Shown in pieces: positions 49,346 through 57,723 of a stretch of DNA of 64,000 nt. The position numbers were made by a program, and so were the translations under genes. The stretch is from contig VGYZ01000001.1 in the NCBI GenBank assembly GCA_016872795.1, forward strand, positions 1-64,000, given 5' to 3'. The DNA is from Planctomycetota bacterium. GTDB taxonomy: Bacteria > Planctomycetota > UBA1135 > GCA-002686595. The notes below the pieces were generated by a model that searched no databases, had not been told where the DNA came from, and saw nothing but the letters and a program-made list of their open reading frames with translations. Position 1 is the stretch's first letter; each line of letters opens with the position of its first letter.

Positions 49346-50530
49346 TCAGGGCAGGCGCGGGACCTCGACTTCCGTGATGGCGCCGGTGAGCGCCTCTTCG
49401 AGGAAGCGCACGAGATCCTGCTTCTCCTGCAGAGTGAGGTTGAGCTTGAAGACCTTCTTCGAGAGGTACGGGTTGGCGCGGCCCCCCTGGTCGTAGTGCT
49501 CGACCACTTCGCGCAGCGTCGGGAGCGAGCCATCGTGCATGTACGGCGCGGTCAGTGCGATGTTGCGGAGCGTCGGCGTGCGGAAGGCGCCCTTGTCGGC
49601 CTCGACTTTGGTCTGCGTGAAGCGGCCGAGGTCGGGCTCCTTCTTGTCCATGCCGATGCCGATGTTGTGGAACAGCTCGTCGGTCAGGTCCTCGCCGACA
49701 TGGCACAGGCTGCAGCTCGCCTTGCCGAAGTAGAGCTCGCGGCCGCGCTCGGCGGACGGGCTCATGCGATGCTCGCGCTCCTGCTCGAGGATCTTTTCCG
49801 CCTTGGCCTTGAAGGCTGCGTCCTGCTCCTCGGCCGGATCCCAGTCGAAGAGCGGCTTGGCGGCCTCGTAGTAGTCGTTCTTGCTCGCGCCCGAGACGAT
49901 CGTGCGCTCGAAGGCTGCGATCGCCTTGCCGATGCGATCGGGGTTCGCCCCTCCGCCAAAGACCCGCTCGAACTGCAGCTTGTAGCCGGGGATCGAGTTC
50001 AGCAGCGTCGAGGCTTCTTCGGTCGAGAAGCCCATCTCGATCGGGTTCCCGATCGGGCCGACGGCCTGCTCTTCGAGGCTCGCGGCGCGGCCATCCCAGA
50101 ACTGCGTCTTGCCGAGTACGCGGTTGATCACGGTCGGCGCGCTGCGGCCGCCCTTCTGGCCCTTGATGCCGGTCGAGACCGGGTCGCAGTCGGTCCAGCC
50201 GCGCGCCGGGTCGTGGCAGGTGGCGCAGGAGACCGTGCCGTCGCGCGAGAGTCGTTTGTCGAAGTAGAGCTGGCGGCCGAGCTCGACCTTGGCCGGAGTG
50301 AGCGGGTTGTCGGCCGGGATGACCTTGGCGAGGTCGGTCGTGAGGCCGAGGTGGCCTTCGGGGACGAAGGGCGTGTGGGCATTCGCGGCGGCGAGCGCGG
50401 TCTCGATTTCTTTCAGCGGCAGGGTGCCGGGGACGGCGCGGTCGTCGGTGCGGCCCGAGATCTGGTGCTGGAAGGCCAGCGCGCTGGCGCCGCCGGCGAG
50501 GGTGAGGGCGGTGAGGAGGAGCGGTTTCAC
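49346..50530 (-). CDS. dihaem cytochrome c peroxidase (MauG/CcpA family)
   Basis: A 394-residue protein read from GTG at 50530, which gives the signal peptide VKPLLLTALTLAGGASALAFQ. Two haem-c motifs are visible: CATCH near residue 107 (ELGRQLYFDKRLSRDGTVSCATCHDP) and CSLCH near residue 280 (ELYFGKASCSLCHVGED). Also present are FRTPTLRNIALTAPYMHDGSLPTLREVVEHYDQGG, a hallmark of the CCP/MauG family, and GRAASLEEQAVGPI. It acts in the periplasm, reducing peroxide or carrying out a related oxidation. It converges on the membrane protein gene; the 77-bp gap holds only weak inverted repeats. Confidence 0.93.
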   Translation of the reverse strand: MKPLLLTALTLAGGASALAFQHQISGRTDDRAVPGTLPLKEIETALAAANAHTPFVPEGHLGLTTDLAKVIPADNPLTPAKVELGRQLYFDKRLSRDGTVSCATCHDPARGWTDCDPVSTGIKGQKGGRSAPTVINRVLGKTQFWDGRAASLEEQAVGPIGNPIEMGFSTEEASTLLNSIPGYKLQFERVFGGGANPDRIGKAIAAFERTIVSGASKNDYYEAAKPLFDWDPAEEQDAAFKAKAEKILEQEREHRMSPSAERGRELYFGKASCSLCHVGEDLTDELFHNIGIGMDKKEPDLGRFTQTKVEADKGAFRTPTLRNIALTAPYMHDGSLPTLREVVEHYDQGGRANPYLSKKVFKLNLTLQEKQDLVRFLEEALTGAITEVEVPRLP

Positions 50531-50650
50531 GATGGATGCGGGTCGGTAGGTTGGTGATGCGAACAGCGCCCATCGTAGGCAGCAACCTGGGCCCGTGGCA
50601 TGGGCCACTCGCCGGTTCGTGGTACGCAGGAGGGCTCCGACTGGGTCGGA

Positions 50651-51352
50651 TCAGTCCAAGTCGACCGGCAGGCGGCGCGCGACCTCGATCGAGTCGGGGG
50701 TGACCCGGTGCGCGTAGGCGAGCAGCTCGACTCCGGCCCTGGCGGCGGCGCGCAGGGCGGCGGCGTAGTCGGGATCGATCTCGTGGGCCGGGCGGAAGCG
50801 CGTGACATCGTCGCGGCTGACGAAGAAGAACTGCACGGCGCGATCACCGCGGCGGACCTGCGCCGCGAGTTCTTCGAGGTGCTTGCGCCCGCGCTCGGTC
50901 ACGGCGTCGGGGAACGCGGCCACGCCATCGATCGCGTAAGTGGTGTTTTTCACTTCGACCCAGCAGCGCTCGCCCTTCGCGCTCGTGAGCAAGAGGTCGA
51001 TGCGGCTGTTGACGCCGTACTTCACCTCGCGCCTTGCCTCCGCGTAGCCCGCGAGCTCGGGGATCGCGCCCGCGCGCACATGCTCGTATGTGGCTTGATT
51101 CGGCAGGCTCGTGTCGACATTGACCCATGTCGTGCCGACGCGGATCGACTGGAACACATGGCGCAGCTTGCGCCCGGGGTTCTGCGTGTCGCGCAGGATC
51201 GCGGGGCGACCTTCCTCGAGGCAGGTCTTCAGGCTCCCCGTGTTCGGGCAGTGCGCGACCACCACCGAGCCGTCTTGAAGCTCGACATCGGTGAAGAAGC
51301 GCTTGTAGCGACGGAGGAATGTGCCTTCGACGACCGGGAGCTCGATGTGCAT
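50651..51352 (-). CDS. sfsA: SfsA family protein
   Basis: A 233-residue protein of the SfsA family, full length. Marks are GTFLRRYKRFFTDVEL, VVAHCPNTGSLKTCLEEG, YEHVRAGAIPELAGY and the nuclease-like core SRIDLLLTSAKGERCWVEVKNTT (D...E-x-K) near residue 120, with FPDAVTERGRKHLEEL. E. coli SfsA affects maltose gene expression; the fold suggests a DNA-binding nuclease-like protein whose biochemical role is unclear. It stands alone between the peroxidase and kinase genes. Confidence 0.93.
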   Translation of the reverse strand: MHIELPVVEGTFLRRYKRFFTDVELQDGSVVVAHCPNTGSLKTCLEEGRPAILRDTQNPGRKLRHVFQSIRVGTTWVNVDTSLPNQATYEHVRAGAIPELAGYAEARREVKYGVNSRIDLLLTSAKGERCWVEVKNTTYAIDGVAAFPDAVTERGRKHLEELAAQVRRGDRAVQFFFVSRDDVTRFRPAHEIDPDYAAALRAAARAGVELLAYAHRVTPDSIEVARRLPVDLD

Positions 51353-51403
51353 GGGGAGGGAGCGGCGGCGAGCCGGTCGCGCACGGTAGCAGGACGGCCC
51401 GCC

Positions 51404-54394
51404 TCAGCGCGCGGGATCGGGCTTCGCGCTCTCGATTCGCTGCAGGACCGCGAGCGCGTGTCGCCGCGTGCGCTGGAACAGCGCGCTCTCGCTCCCGATC
51501 GCGGTGCGCAGGTGCACCGCGGCGTTCTCGAGCCGCGCGCGCGCGTCCGCGCTCGGCATGCGGGCCTGCAGCGCGATCTCCTGCTGGAAGGCGAGCATGA
51601 CCAGGCGCCACAATTCGTACATGCGCGAGTCGGGTCGGCCGAGCGCCTGCGCGATGAGCTCGAGCGCGCGCTGATGGTCGCCGCTTTCGAGCTCGAGCTC
51701 GAGGGCCACGAACAGGCCGTAGTCGGCACCGTGCTCGCACAGGTCGGTCCCGACGCGCGCGAGCTCGCGCCGCGCACCGGCGGTGTCGCCGCGCTCGAGT
51801 CGCTCGAACGCGAGCAGCGAGAGCGCGCGCAGGCGAATCGCCGCGCGATCGACCGGCGAGAAGCGCGCCTCGCTCGCCAGTGCCTCGAGTCGCTCCGTGC
51901 GCTCGGAGAGGGACCCGACATGCGCTGCCATCTGCGCCGCCGTGAGCCACGCGAACAGCGGGCGCGGGTGGTTGTCGCCGAGGCGCGCGTGCACCGCCTG
52001 TGCGGAGCGCTCGAGTCGCTCGTAGGCAAGGGCGCCGCGGCCCAGCCGCAGCTCGACATCGGCTGCCGAGCGCGCCGAATACATCGACATCGGGTGCTCG
52101 GCGCCCAGCTCGCTCGCGAGGATCGTGCCCGCCGTGTCGAGATCGATCAGCGCGGCCTCGAGCTCTCCCAGCGTGCCTCGCAGACTGCCGAGCATCGCGA
52201 GCTGCTCGGCATAGCGCGGGCTGTGCTCGCCGAAGGCGCGCCGAGCCAGTTCGGTGCCTTCCTCGAGCAGGGCTCGCCGCGAACGCCAGTCCGTCGTCGG
52301 CATCGCGGAGATCAGTAAGTCGACCGTGCGGTCGCGCCCCACATTCCAGTCGCTACTTTCGGCCCGCAAGTGCGCGAGCTCGAGCGCGGCCCAGCCGCTC
52401 GTCGGCGCAGTACGCTGCAGCTTGGCGTGGAACGCCAACGAGTCGAGCACGGCCACGCGCAGTTCGCGGTCATCGGGCCGCTCGAGCTCGAGCGCGGACC
52501 AAGCGTCGTAGATCAGCGGGAGCGCCGAGTCGTACGCGTTGAAGTTGCTGTAGGCGTTGGCGATTTGCAGCTGCGCGAGCAGGGTGCTCTTGTGCGACGG
52601 GCTGCGGGCGCAGGCGTAGATCTCGCGCGCTTCCTCGAGCTGGGCGACGCCCTGATCCGTCAGGCCCGCGAGCCGGCGGATCGAACCCAAGAGCGCCAGC
52701 GCGTCGCCGGTGCGAACATCGTCGGGCTCATGGAGCACGCGCCGCACCGCCAGTGCGCGCTCGGCGAGCGGCAGCGCGTCCTCGTACAGGCCGAGCCCGC
52801 GAAACGATTCGGCCATGCGCTCCAGCAGGCGCGCGCGCAGCTCGGGCTGGTCGGCGAGCTCGCGCTCGATGCGCGAGACGCCGCGCCGCAGGAGCTCCGC
52901 CGCCGTCGGCGGCCGGCCCTGCTCGCGCGCCGGGTCGGCCGAGCCGAAAATGTCGGCAAGAAATCCGGCCACGATCTCGGAGTCGCGCGCCTCGAGCTCC
53001 GCGCGCTCGCGCTCGAGCACGGCGGACTCGCGCGCCTCGTTGGCCTCGGTCCGGGCTCGCGATTCCGAGTCGAGCGCGCGCTCGAGCTCGCCGCCGTAGC
53101 GCAGCTGCTGCAAGTACAGAAGCATCGGCACGCCGACCAGCGCGACCGCAGCGAACAGCGAAGCCATGGTGGTCGTCGGGTGGCGCGTCACCCAGCGCAG
53201 CGCGCGCGCTGCGGTGGACGGCGGCCGCGCGGCGATCGGCTCGCGCTCGAGCACGCGCTTGAGGTCGAGCGCGAAGTCCTGCATCGAGGCGTAGCGCCGT
53301 CCGCGCTCGCCGTCGATCGCCTTGAGGCACACGATCTCGAGGTCGTGCGAGACGCGCGGATTGCGCACGCGAATCGGCGCCACCGTGCCCTCGCGAATCG
53401 CCGCGCGCACTTCCTCGGCCGTCTTTCCGGAGTAGGGCACCTGCAGCGTCAGCAGCTCGTAGAGCGTCACGCCGAGCGAGTACACATCCGTGCGCCCGTC
53501 GATTTCGTCGATGCGACCGTCGATCTGCTCGGGCGCCATGTAGAGCACGGAGCCCACCGCGGTGCCGTATGTGGTCATGCGCATGTCGGCGCCCGCGCTG
53601 GCGAGGCCGAAATCGAGCAGGACGACGCGGCCGGCCGGAGTGATCGCGATGTTCGAGGGCTTGATGTCGCGGTGCAGCACGCCGCGCATGTGCGCGTGAG
53701 AGAGTGCGTCCGCGATGCGGAAGACCGTGCGCGCGCAGGCGTCGGACCAGCTCGCGTCGAACAGCCGGCGCGTCGCTTCGTTGTCCTCGACCTGCTCGAA
53801 ACCGGAGCCGCCGAGCACGGCCTCGCGCAGATTTTCGCCGCGCAGGCTCTCGGGCGCGCGCGTCTCGAGCATCGTGAGCACATCCGCGAGGCTCGCGCCG
53901 CGCACGAGCTCCATCGCGTAGAACGGGATGCCGCGCTCCTCGCCGACGGTGTAGATCGAGACGATCGCGGGGTGCTGCAGCTTGGCGACGGCCTCGGTCT
54001 CGCGGCGGAAGCGCTCGCGCGCGCGCGGAAAGTAGAGGTGCTCCGGGCGGATCAGCTTGAGTGCGACGGTGCGTCCGAGCTTCTCCTGCAGCGCCTCGTA
54101 CACCACGCCCATGCCGCCGCCGCCGAGCCGCCGCACGAGCTGGAAGTCGCCGAGGCGCTCGGGGAATTCGTCGGCGTCCGCGCGCAGGCCATCGACGAGC
54201 CCCATCTGCAGCAGGATCCCCATGCGCTCGCGAATCTCGGCCATGTGCTCGGGGTGCGCGCGGCACAGGGCCTCGATCGCGCCGTGGTTGCCGCGTGCAA
54301 GTTCTTCCATGCACTCGACCAGCAGGTGGCCGACGGGATCGGCCGGGTCGGGGCGCAGGGCGGGGTCGCTGGACACCATGGCGAGGGCCTCCAC
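51404..54394 (-). CDS. membrane serine/threonine protein kinase with TPR-type C-terminus
   Basis: A 996-residue protein. The kinase domain (about residues 83-370) is complete: the Gly loop LGGGGMGVVYEA, Lys in VALKLI, catalytic loop HRDIKPSN near residue 245, DFGLA, and MAPEQ. A charged juxtamembrane stretch is followed by one membrane helix at about 421-440 (MASLFAAVALVGVPMLLYL). A coiled-coil linker and some 500 residues of TPR-like helical repeats come next (GLYEDALPLAERALAVRRVLHEPDD; LEEAREIYACARSP). It starts 71 bp from the divergent ECF sigma gene, a pairing typical of Planctomycetota, so the kinase may control that sigma factor (inference). Confidence 0.93.
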   Translation of the reverse strand: MEALAMVSSDPALRPDPADPVGHLLVECMEELARGNHGAIEALCRAHPEHMAEIRERMGILLQMGLVDGLRADADEFPERLGDFQLVRRLGGGGMGVVYEALQEKLGRTVALKLIRPEHLYFPRARERFRRETEAVAKLQHPAIVSIYTVGEERGIPFYAMELVRGASLADVLTMLETRAPESLRGENLREAVLGGSGFEQVEDNEATRRLFDASWSDACARTVFRIADALSHAHMRGVLHRDIKPSNIAITPAGRVVLLDFGLASAGADMRMTTYGTAVGSVLYMAPEQIDGRIDEIDGRTDVYSLGVTLYELLTLQVPYSGKTAEEVRAAIREGTVAPIRVRNPRVSHDLEIVCLKAIDGERGRRYASMQDFALDLKRVLEREPIAARPPSTAARALRWVTRHPTTTMASLFAAVALVGVPMLLYLQQLRYGGELERALDSESRARTEANEARESAVLERERAELEARDSEIVAGFLADIFGSADPAREQGRPPTAAELLRRGVSRIERELADQPELRARLLERMAESFRGLGLYEDALPLAERALAVRRVLHEPDDVRTGDALALLGSIRRLAGLTDQGVAQLEEAREIYACARSPSHKSTLLAQLQIANAYSNFNAYDSALPLIYDAWSALELERPDDRELRVAVLDSLAFHAKLQRTAPTSGWAALELAHLRAESSDWNVGRDRTVDLLISAMPTTDWRSRRALLEEGTELARRAFGEHSPRYAEQLAMLGSLRGTLGELEAALIDLDTAGTILASELGAEHPMSMYSARSAADVELRLGRGALAYERLERSAQAVHARLGDNHPRPLFAWLTAAQMAAHVGSLSERTERLEALASEARFSPVDRAAIRLRALSLLAFERLERGDTAGARRELARVGTDLCEHGADYGLFVALELELESGDHQRALELIAQALGRPDSRMYELWRLVMLAFQQEIALQARMPSADARARLENAAVHLRTAIGSESALFQRTRRHALAVLQRIESAKPDPAR

Positions 54395-54465
54395 TATGGC
54401 ATGGAACGCGCTCGCGCGGCCTGCGCCCCGACTTCGCGAGCCGGGGGTAGGATCGGGAGGAATTC

Positions 54466-55047
54466 ATGGACGATCGATCCGACGAGGAACCTCCGATCGA
54501 GGATCTGCTGGAGCGGCACCTGCCGTCGCTGCGGGCCTACATGCGCCGCAACCTCGACGCCGGGCTCGCCGATCGCGAGTCGACTTCGGATCTCGTGCAG
54601 TCGGTGTGTCGCGAAGTGCTGCAGAGCCGCGGCAAGTTCCAGTTCCGCGGCGACGCTGCGTTCCAGCGCTGGCTGCTGCAGGTCGCGTTGCACAAGCTGA
54701 TGGACCGACGCCGCTTCTGGCGCGCTCGCAAGCGCGAAGGCCTCAAGGTCGAGGGGCAGCCGGGTTCGCTCTCGTGGTCGCAGGACGAGCTCGGTCGGCT
54801 GGCGGTGGCGCTCGGCAGCCCGAGCGCGGAGGTGATGTTGCGCGAGGACCTGCAGCGGCTCGAGGGCGCGCTCGAGCAGCTCTCCGAGTTCGATCGCGAG
54901 GTGATCCGGCTCGTGCGCTTGCAGGGCCTGTCGCACGCGGAGTTCGCCGGTCGCATGGGCTGCACCGAGCCGCAGTCGCGCAAGCGGCTGTTCGAGGCGC
55001 TCGCGCGGCTGTCGCTGCTGCTGCGACGCGGACAGACAGGCTCCTGA
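54466..55047 (+). CDS. ECF-type RNA polymerase sigma factor
   Basis: A 193-residue protein with sigma region 2 (LPSLRAYMRRNLDAGLADRESTSDLVQSVCREVLQSRGKFQFRGDAAFQRWLLQVALHKLMDRRRFW) and region 4 (LEQLSEFDREVIRLVRLQGLSHAEFAGRMGCTEPQSRKRLFEALARLSLLL). The HTH ending is unusual (TEPQSRKRL where most have xxVKxRLxRA). No anti-sigma gene lies next to it, but the large serine/threonine kinase is divergent. That suggests phosphorylation-linked control as proposed for ECF-STK pairs. A weak AGGA lies before ATG. Confidence 0.88.
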   Translation: MDDRSDEEPPIEDLLERHLPSLRAYMRRNLDAGLADRESTSDLVQSVCREVLQSRGKFQFRGDAAFQRWLLQVALHKLMDRRRFWRARKREGLKVEGQPGSLSWSQDELGRLAVALGSPSAEVMLREDLQRLEGALEQLSEFDREVIRLVRLQGLSHAEFAGRMGCTEPQSRKRLFEALARLSLLLRRGQTGS

Positions 55048-55084
55048 CATTCGCTGCGCGCGGCGCGAGAGTATTCTCGGGCCC

Positions 55085-56476
55085 ATGAAGATCGCCTCGC
55101 TCTCGCTCGCCCTCGTGGCGGCTCTCGCTTCGCACGCTCTCGCACAAGCGCCCTCTGCGCCGACGCTCTCCGTCGAGCGGCCGGGCGACGGCAAGCCGCG
55201 CTGCGGACTCGGCAAGGAGTTTCACGCCGGCCGTCGCGCGGCGTTGCGCGAGTCGCTGAAGAGCGGCGTGGTCGTCGTGCGCGGCCTGCCCGCGACGCGC
55301 GACTACACCGTGTTTCGGCAGGACAAGGTGTTCTGGTACCTGACGGGCGTCGAGAGCCCGGGTGCGTGGCTCCTGATGGACTGCAAGAGCGGGCGTGAGC
55401 TGCTCCTCTTGCCGGACCCCAACCGCATGGAGGAGATGTGGGAGGGCGAGTGCTGGGACGCCGGAGACGAGTGGGTGAAGGAACTCACCGGTTTCGCGGA
55501 AGTGCGCTCGACGCGCGACGCGAGCGAGCTCATCGGCGCGCTGCTCGGAACCACGAAGGAGCTGTGGATCTCGCTGCATCCGAACCTCGCGCTCGCGGGC
55601 GCGGCCGATCGCGCGGGGCCCTACGACCGCGCGCGCAAGAAGGACCCGTTCGATGGGCGCGTCGGCCGCGAGGAGGCCTTCAAGACCAAGTTGATCGAGC
55701 TGTTCGGCGTCGAGCCGAAGGACATGAGCTCGAAGCTGAACGAGCTGCGGCGCGTGAAGCAGCCCGCGGAGCTCGACGCGGCGCGGCGCGCGGGGCGCGC
55801 AGGCGCGCTCGCGATGGTCGAGGCCATGCGCTCGACGCGCGTCGGCGTGGGCGAGTGGGAGCTCGAGGGCCTGATGAGCTGGTTCCAGCTCAAGGAAGGC
55901 GCGGCGGGGCCGGGCTACATGGCGATCGTCGGCTCGGGCGCGAACTCGCTGATCCTGCACTACGGCAACAACAACCGCCGCGCGCAGGACGGCGAGGTCG
56001 TGCTCGTCGACTACGCGCCGGAGCTCGACCACGCGGTGTGCGACATCACGCGCACATGGCCGGTGAACGGTGTGTTCTCGCCGCGGCAGGCGGAGCTCTA
56101 CGACGCAGTGCTCGCGTCGCAGGCGGCCGGCATCGCGGCGGTGAAGCCGGGTCGCACGCTCGGCGACATCGAGAAGGCCTGCAGCGCCGTGCTGCGCGAG
56201 CGCGGCTTCGAGAAGTTCGTGCGCCACGGCGCGTGCCACTTCGTCGGGCTCGAGGTGCACGATGTCGGCGACCAGCGCAAGCCGCTCGTCGAGGGCGCGT
56301 GCTTCACGATCGAGCCGGGGCTGTATGAGCCCGAGACGGGCATTGGCATTCGCATCGAGGATGTCGTGATCGTCACCGCCGAAGGCTGCGAGGTCGTCTC
56401 GGCCGCCGTGCCCAAGGAACGGGCCGTGATCGAGGCCCTGATCGCCGAGGAGGGCGTCCTCGACCGTCTGCGTTGA
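55085..56476 (+). CDS. secreted Xaa-Pro aminopeptidase (M24B)
   Basis: A 463-residue protein with signal peptide MKIASLSLALVAALASHALAQ. The N-terminal creatinase-like domain includes TVFRQDKVFWYLTGVESPGAWLLMD. The C-terminal pita-bread domain keeps the ligands VLVDYAPELDHAVCDITRTWPVNG (two Asp), HFVGLEVHDVG (His), FTIEPGLY (Glu) and IRIEDVV (Glu). It removes N-terminal residues before proline and acts outside the cytoplasm. Export is unusual for this family but common among Planctomycetota-type genomes (inference). It lies 35 bp upstream of prfB. Confidence 0.92.
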   Translation: MKIASLSLALVAALASHALAQAPSAPTLSVERPGDGKPRCGLGKEFHAGRRAALRESLKSGVVVVRGLPATRDYTVFRQDKVFWYLTGVESPGAWLLMDCKSGRELLLLPDPNRMEEMWEGECWDAGDEWVKELTGFAEVRSTRDASELIGALLGTTKELWISLHPNLALAGAADRAGPYDRARKKDPFDGRVGREEAFKTKLIELFGVEPKDMSSKLNELRRVKQPAELDAARRAGRAGALAMVEAMRSTRVGVGEWELEGLMSWFQLKEGAAGPGYMAIVGSGANSLILHYGNNNRRAQDGEVVLVDYAPELDHAVCDITRTWPVNGVFSPRQAELYDAVLASQAAGIAAVKPGRTLGDIEKACSAVLRERGFEKFVRHGACHFVGLEVHDVGDQRKPLVEGACFTIEPGLYEPETGIGIRIEDVVIVTAEGCEVVSAAVPKERAVIEALIAEEGVLDRLR

Positions 56477-56511
56477 GCTTGTGCGCGCCTGCGCCTACAC
56501 TTTTCGCCCCC

Positions 56512-57622
56512 ATGGCCGCCCTGAAGGAATACCGCGATCGCGTCCCCGCCTTGCAGCGCCACCTCGAGCAGCTCAAGGTGAGTCTTTGACTACGCGAGCC
56601 ACCTGAAGCGGCTCGGGGAGATCGAGGAGCTCGAGCTCCAGGCCGGTTTCTGGGACAACGCCGAGAAGAGCCAGCGTCTGATCGGCGAGAAGAAGCTCGC
56701 GCGCGGCGTCGTCGATCCGGCGCGTCGCGTCGAGAAGGCCTTCGAGGAGATCGACATCAACTGCCAGCTCGGTGAGGAGCTCGGTGCGAGCGAGGTCGAG
56801 GGCGAGCTCGAGAAGCTCTTCGCCGACATCGAGGCCGAGCTCGCCAAGCTCGACTTCCGCGTGATGCTCGGCGGTCCGCAGGACGCCTCCAACGCGTTCC
56901 TCCAGATCACGCCGGGCGCCGGTGGCGTCGACGCCTGCGACTGGGCCGGGATCCTCATGCGCATGTACTCGCGCTGGGCCGAGGAGAAGGGCTACGCGGT
57001 GGAGGAGGTCGAGCTGCAGGAGGAGCCCGAGGGCGGCATCCGCGGCGCGACGATTCGCATCGTCGGCGACTACGCGTTTGGCTACCTGAAGGCCGAGCGC
57101 GGCGTGCACCGGCTGATCCGCATCAGCCCGTTCGATGCGGCCGCGCGGCGCCAGACGGCCTTCGCGGGCGTCGATGTGACGCCGGAGCTCGGCGCCGACA
57201 TCAAGGTCGAGGTCAAGGAAGCGGATCTCGAGGTCGAGACGATGCGCTCGGGCGGCGCCGGCGGCCAGAATGTCAACAAGGTCGAGACCGCGGTGCGCAT
57301 GCGCCACATGCCGACCGGCATCGTCGTGCGCTGCCAGAGCCAGCGCAGCCAGCTCAAGAACCGCGAGCTCGCGCTGCAGATGATCAAGGCCAAGATCATC
57401 GCCATGCGCGAGGCCGAGCGCGACAAGGAGCTCGCGTCGCTCTACGGCAACAAGGGCGAGATCGCGTTCGGCAGCCAGATTCGCAGCTACACCATGCATC
57501 CCTACCAGCTCGTGAAGGACGAGCGCACGGGCGTGCAGACCGGCAACATCCAGCGGGTCCTCGACGGCGACCTCGACAAGTTCATCGAGGAGTACCTGCG
57601 CCAGAAGGGCGCGGCGAAGTAG
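56512..57622 (+). CDS. prfB: peptide chain release factor 2, programmed +1 frameshift
   Basis: Frame 1 runs from ATG at 56512 through 25 codons to an in-frame TGA at 56587-56589. Translation continues +1 at GAC (56588), giving 369 residues in total. The track lists only the later part from 56861. RF2 marks are complete: the stop-codon tripeptide SPF ([15 protein letters not shown]) near residue 205 and the GGQ loop [21 protein letters not shown] near residue 248, plus [34 protein letters not shown]2 releases peptides at UAA and UGA and controls its own level by the frameshift. It converges on the 57724 gene across a hairpin. Confidence 0.96.
56576..56590 (+). promoter_or_regulatory. prfB recoding site
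   Basis: AGGTGAGTCTTTGAC matches the classical prfB signal: a Shine-Dalgarno-like AGGTG three bases before the slippery CTT, followed by the TGA stop and C. When RF2 is scarce, ribosomes slip from CTT to TTT and read GAC. Confidence 0.95.
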
Positions 57623-57673
57623 CGCGGCTGCGGCGCACTGCGCGCTCGCGGCCAAACGAGCACAAGGGCGACA

Positions 57674-57710
57674 CCCGCGGGAGGGCCTGCCAGGGCGCGC
57701 CTCCCGCGGG
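57674..57710. terminator. hairpin between convergent prfB and 57724 gene
   Basis: An 11-bp perfect stem (CCCGCGGGAGG/CCTCCCGCGGG) with a 15-nt loop lies mid-way in the 101-bp convergent gap. No U-tract is seen on either strand; it probably acts in both directions with Rho. Confidence 0.5.
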
Positions 57711-57723
57711 GTCACCGGTTGGA

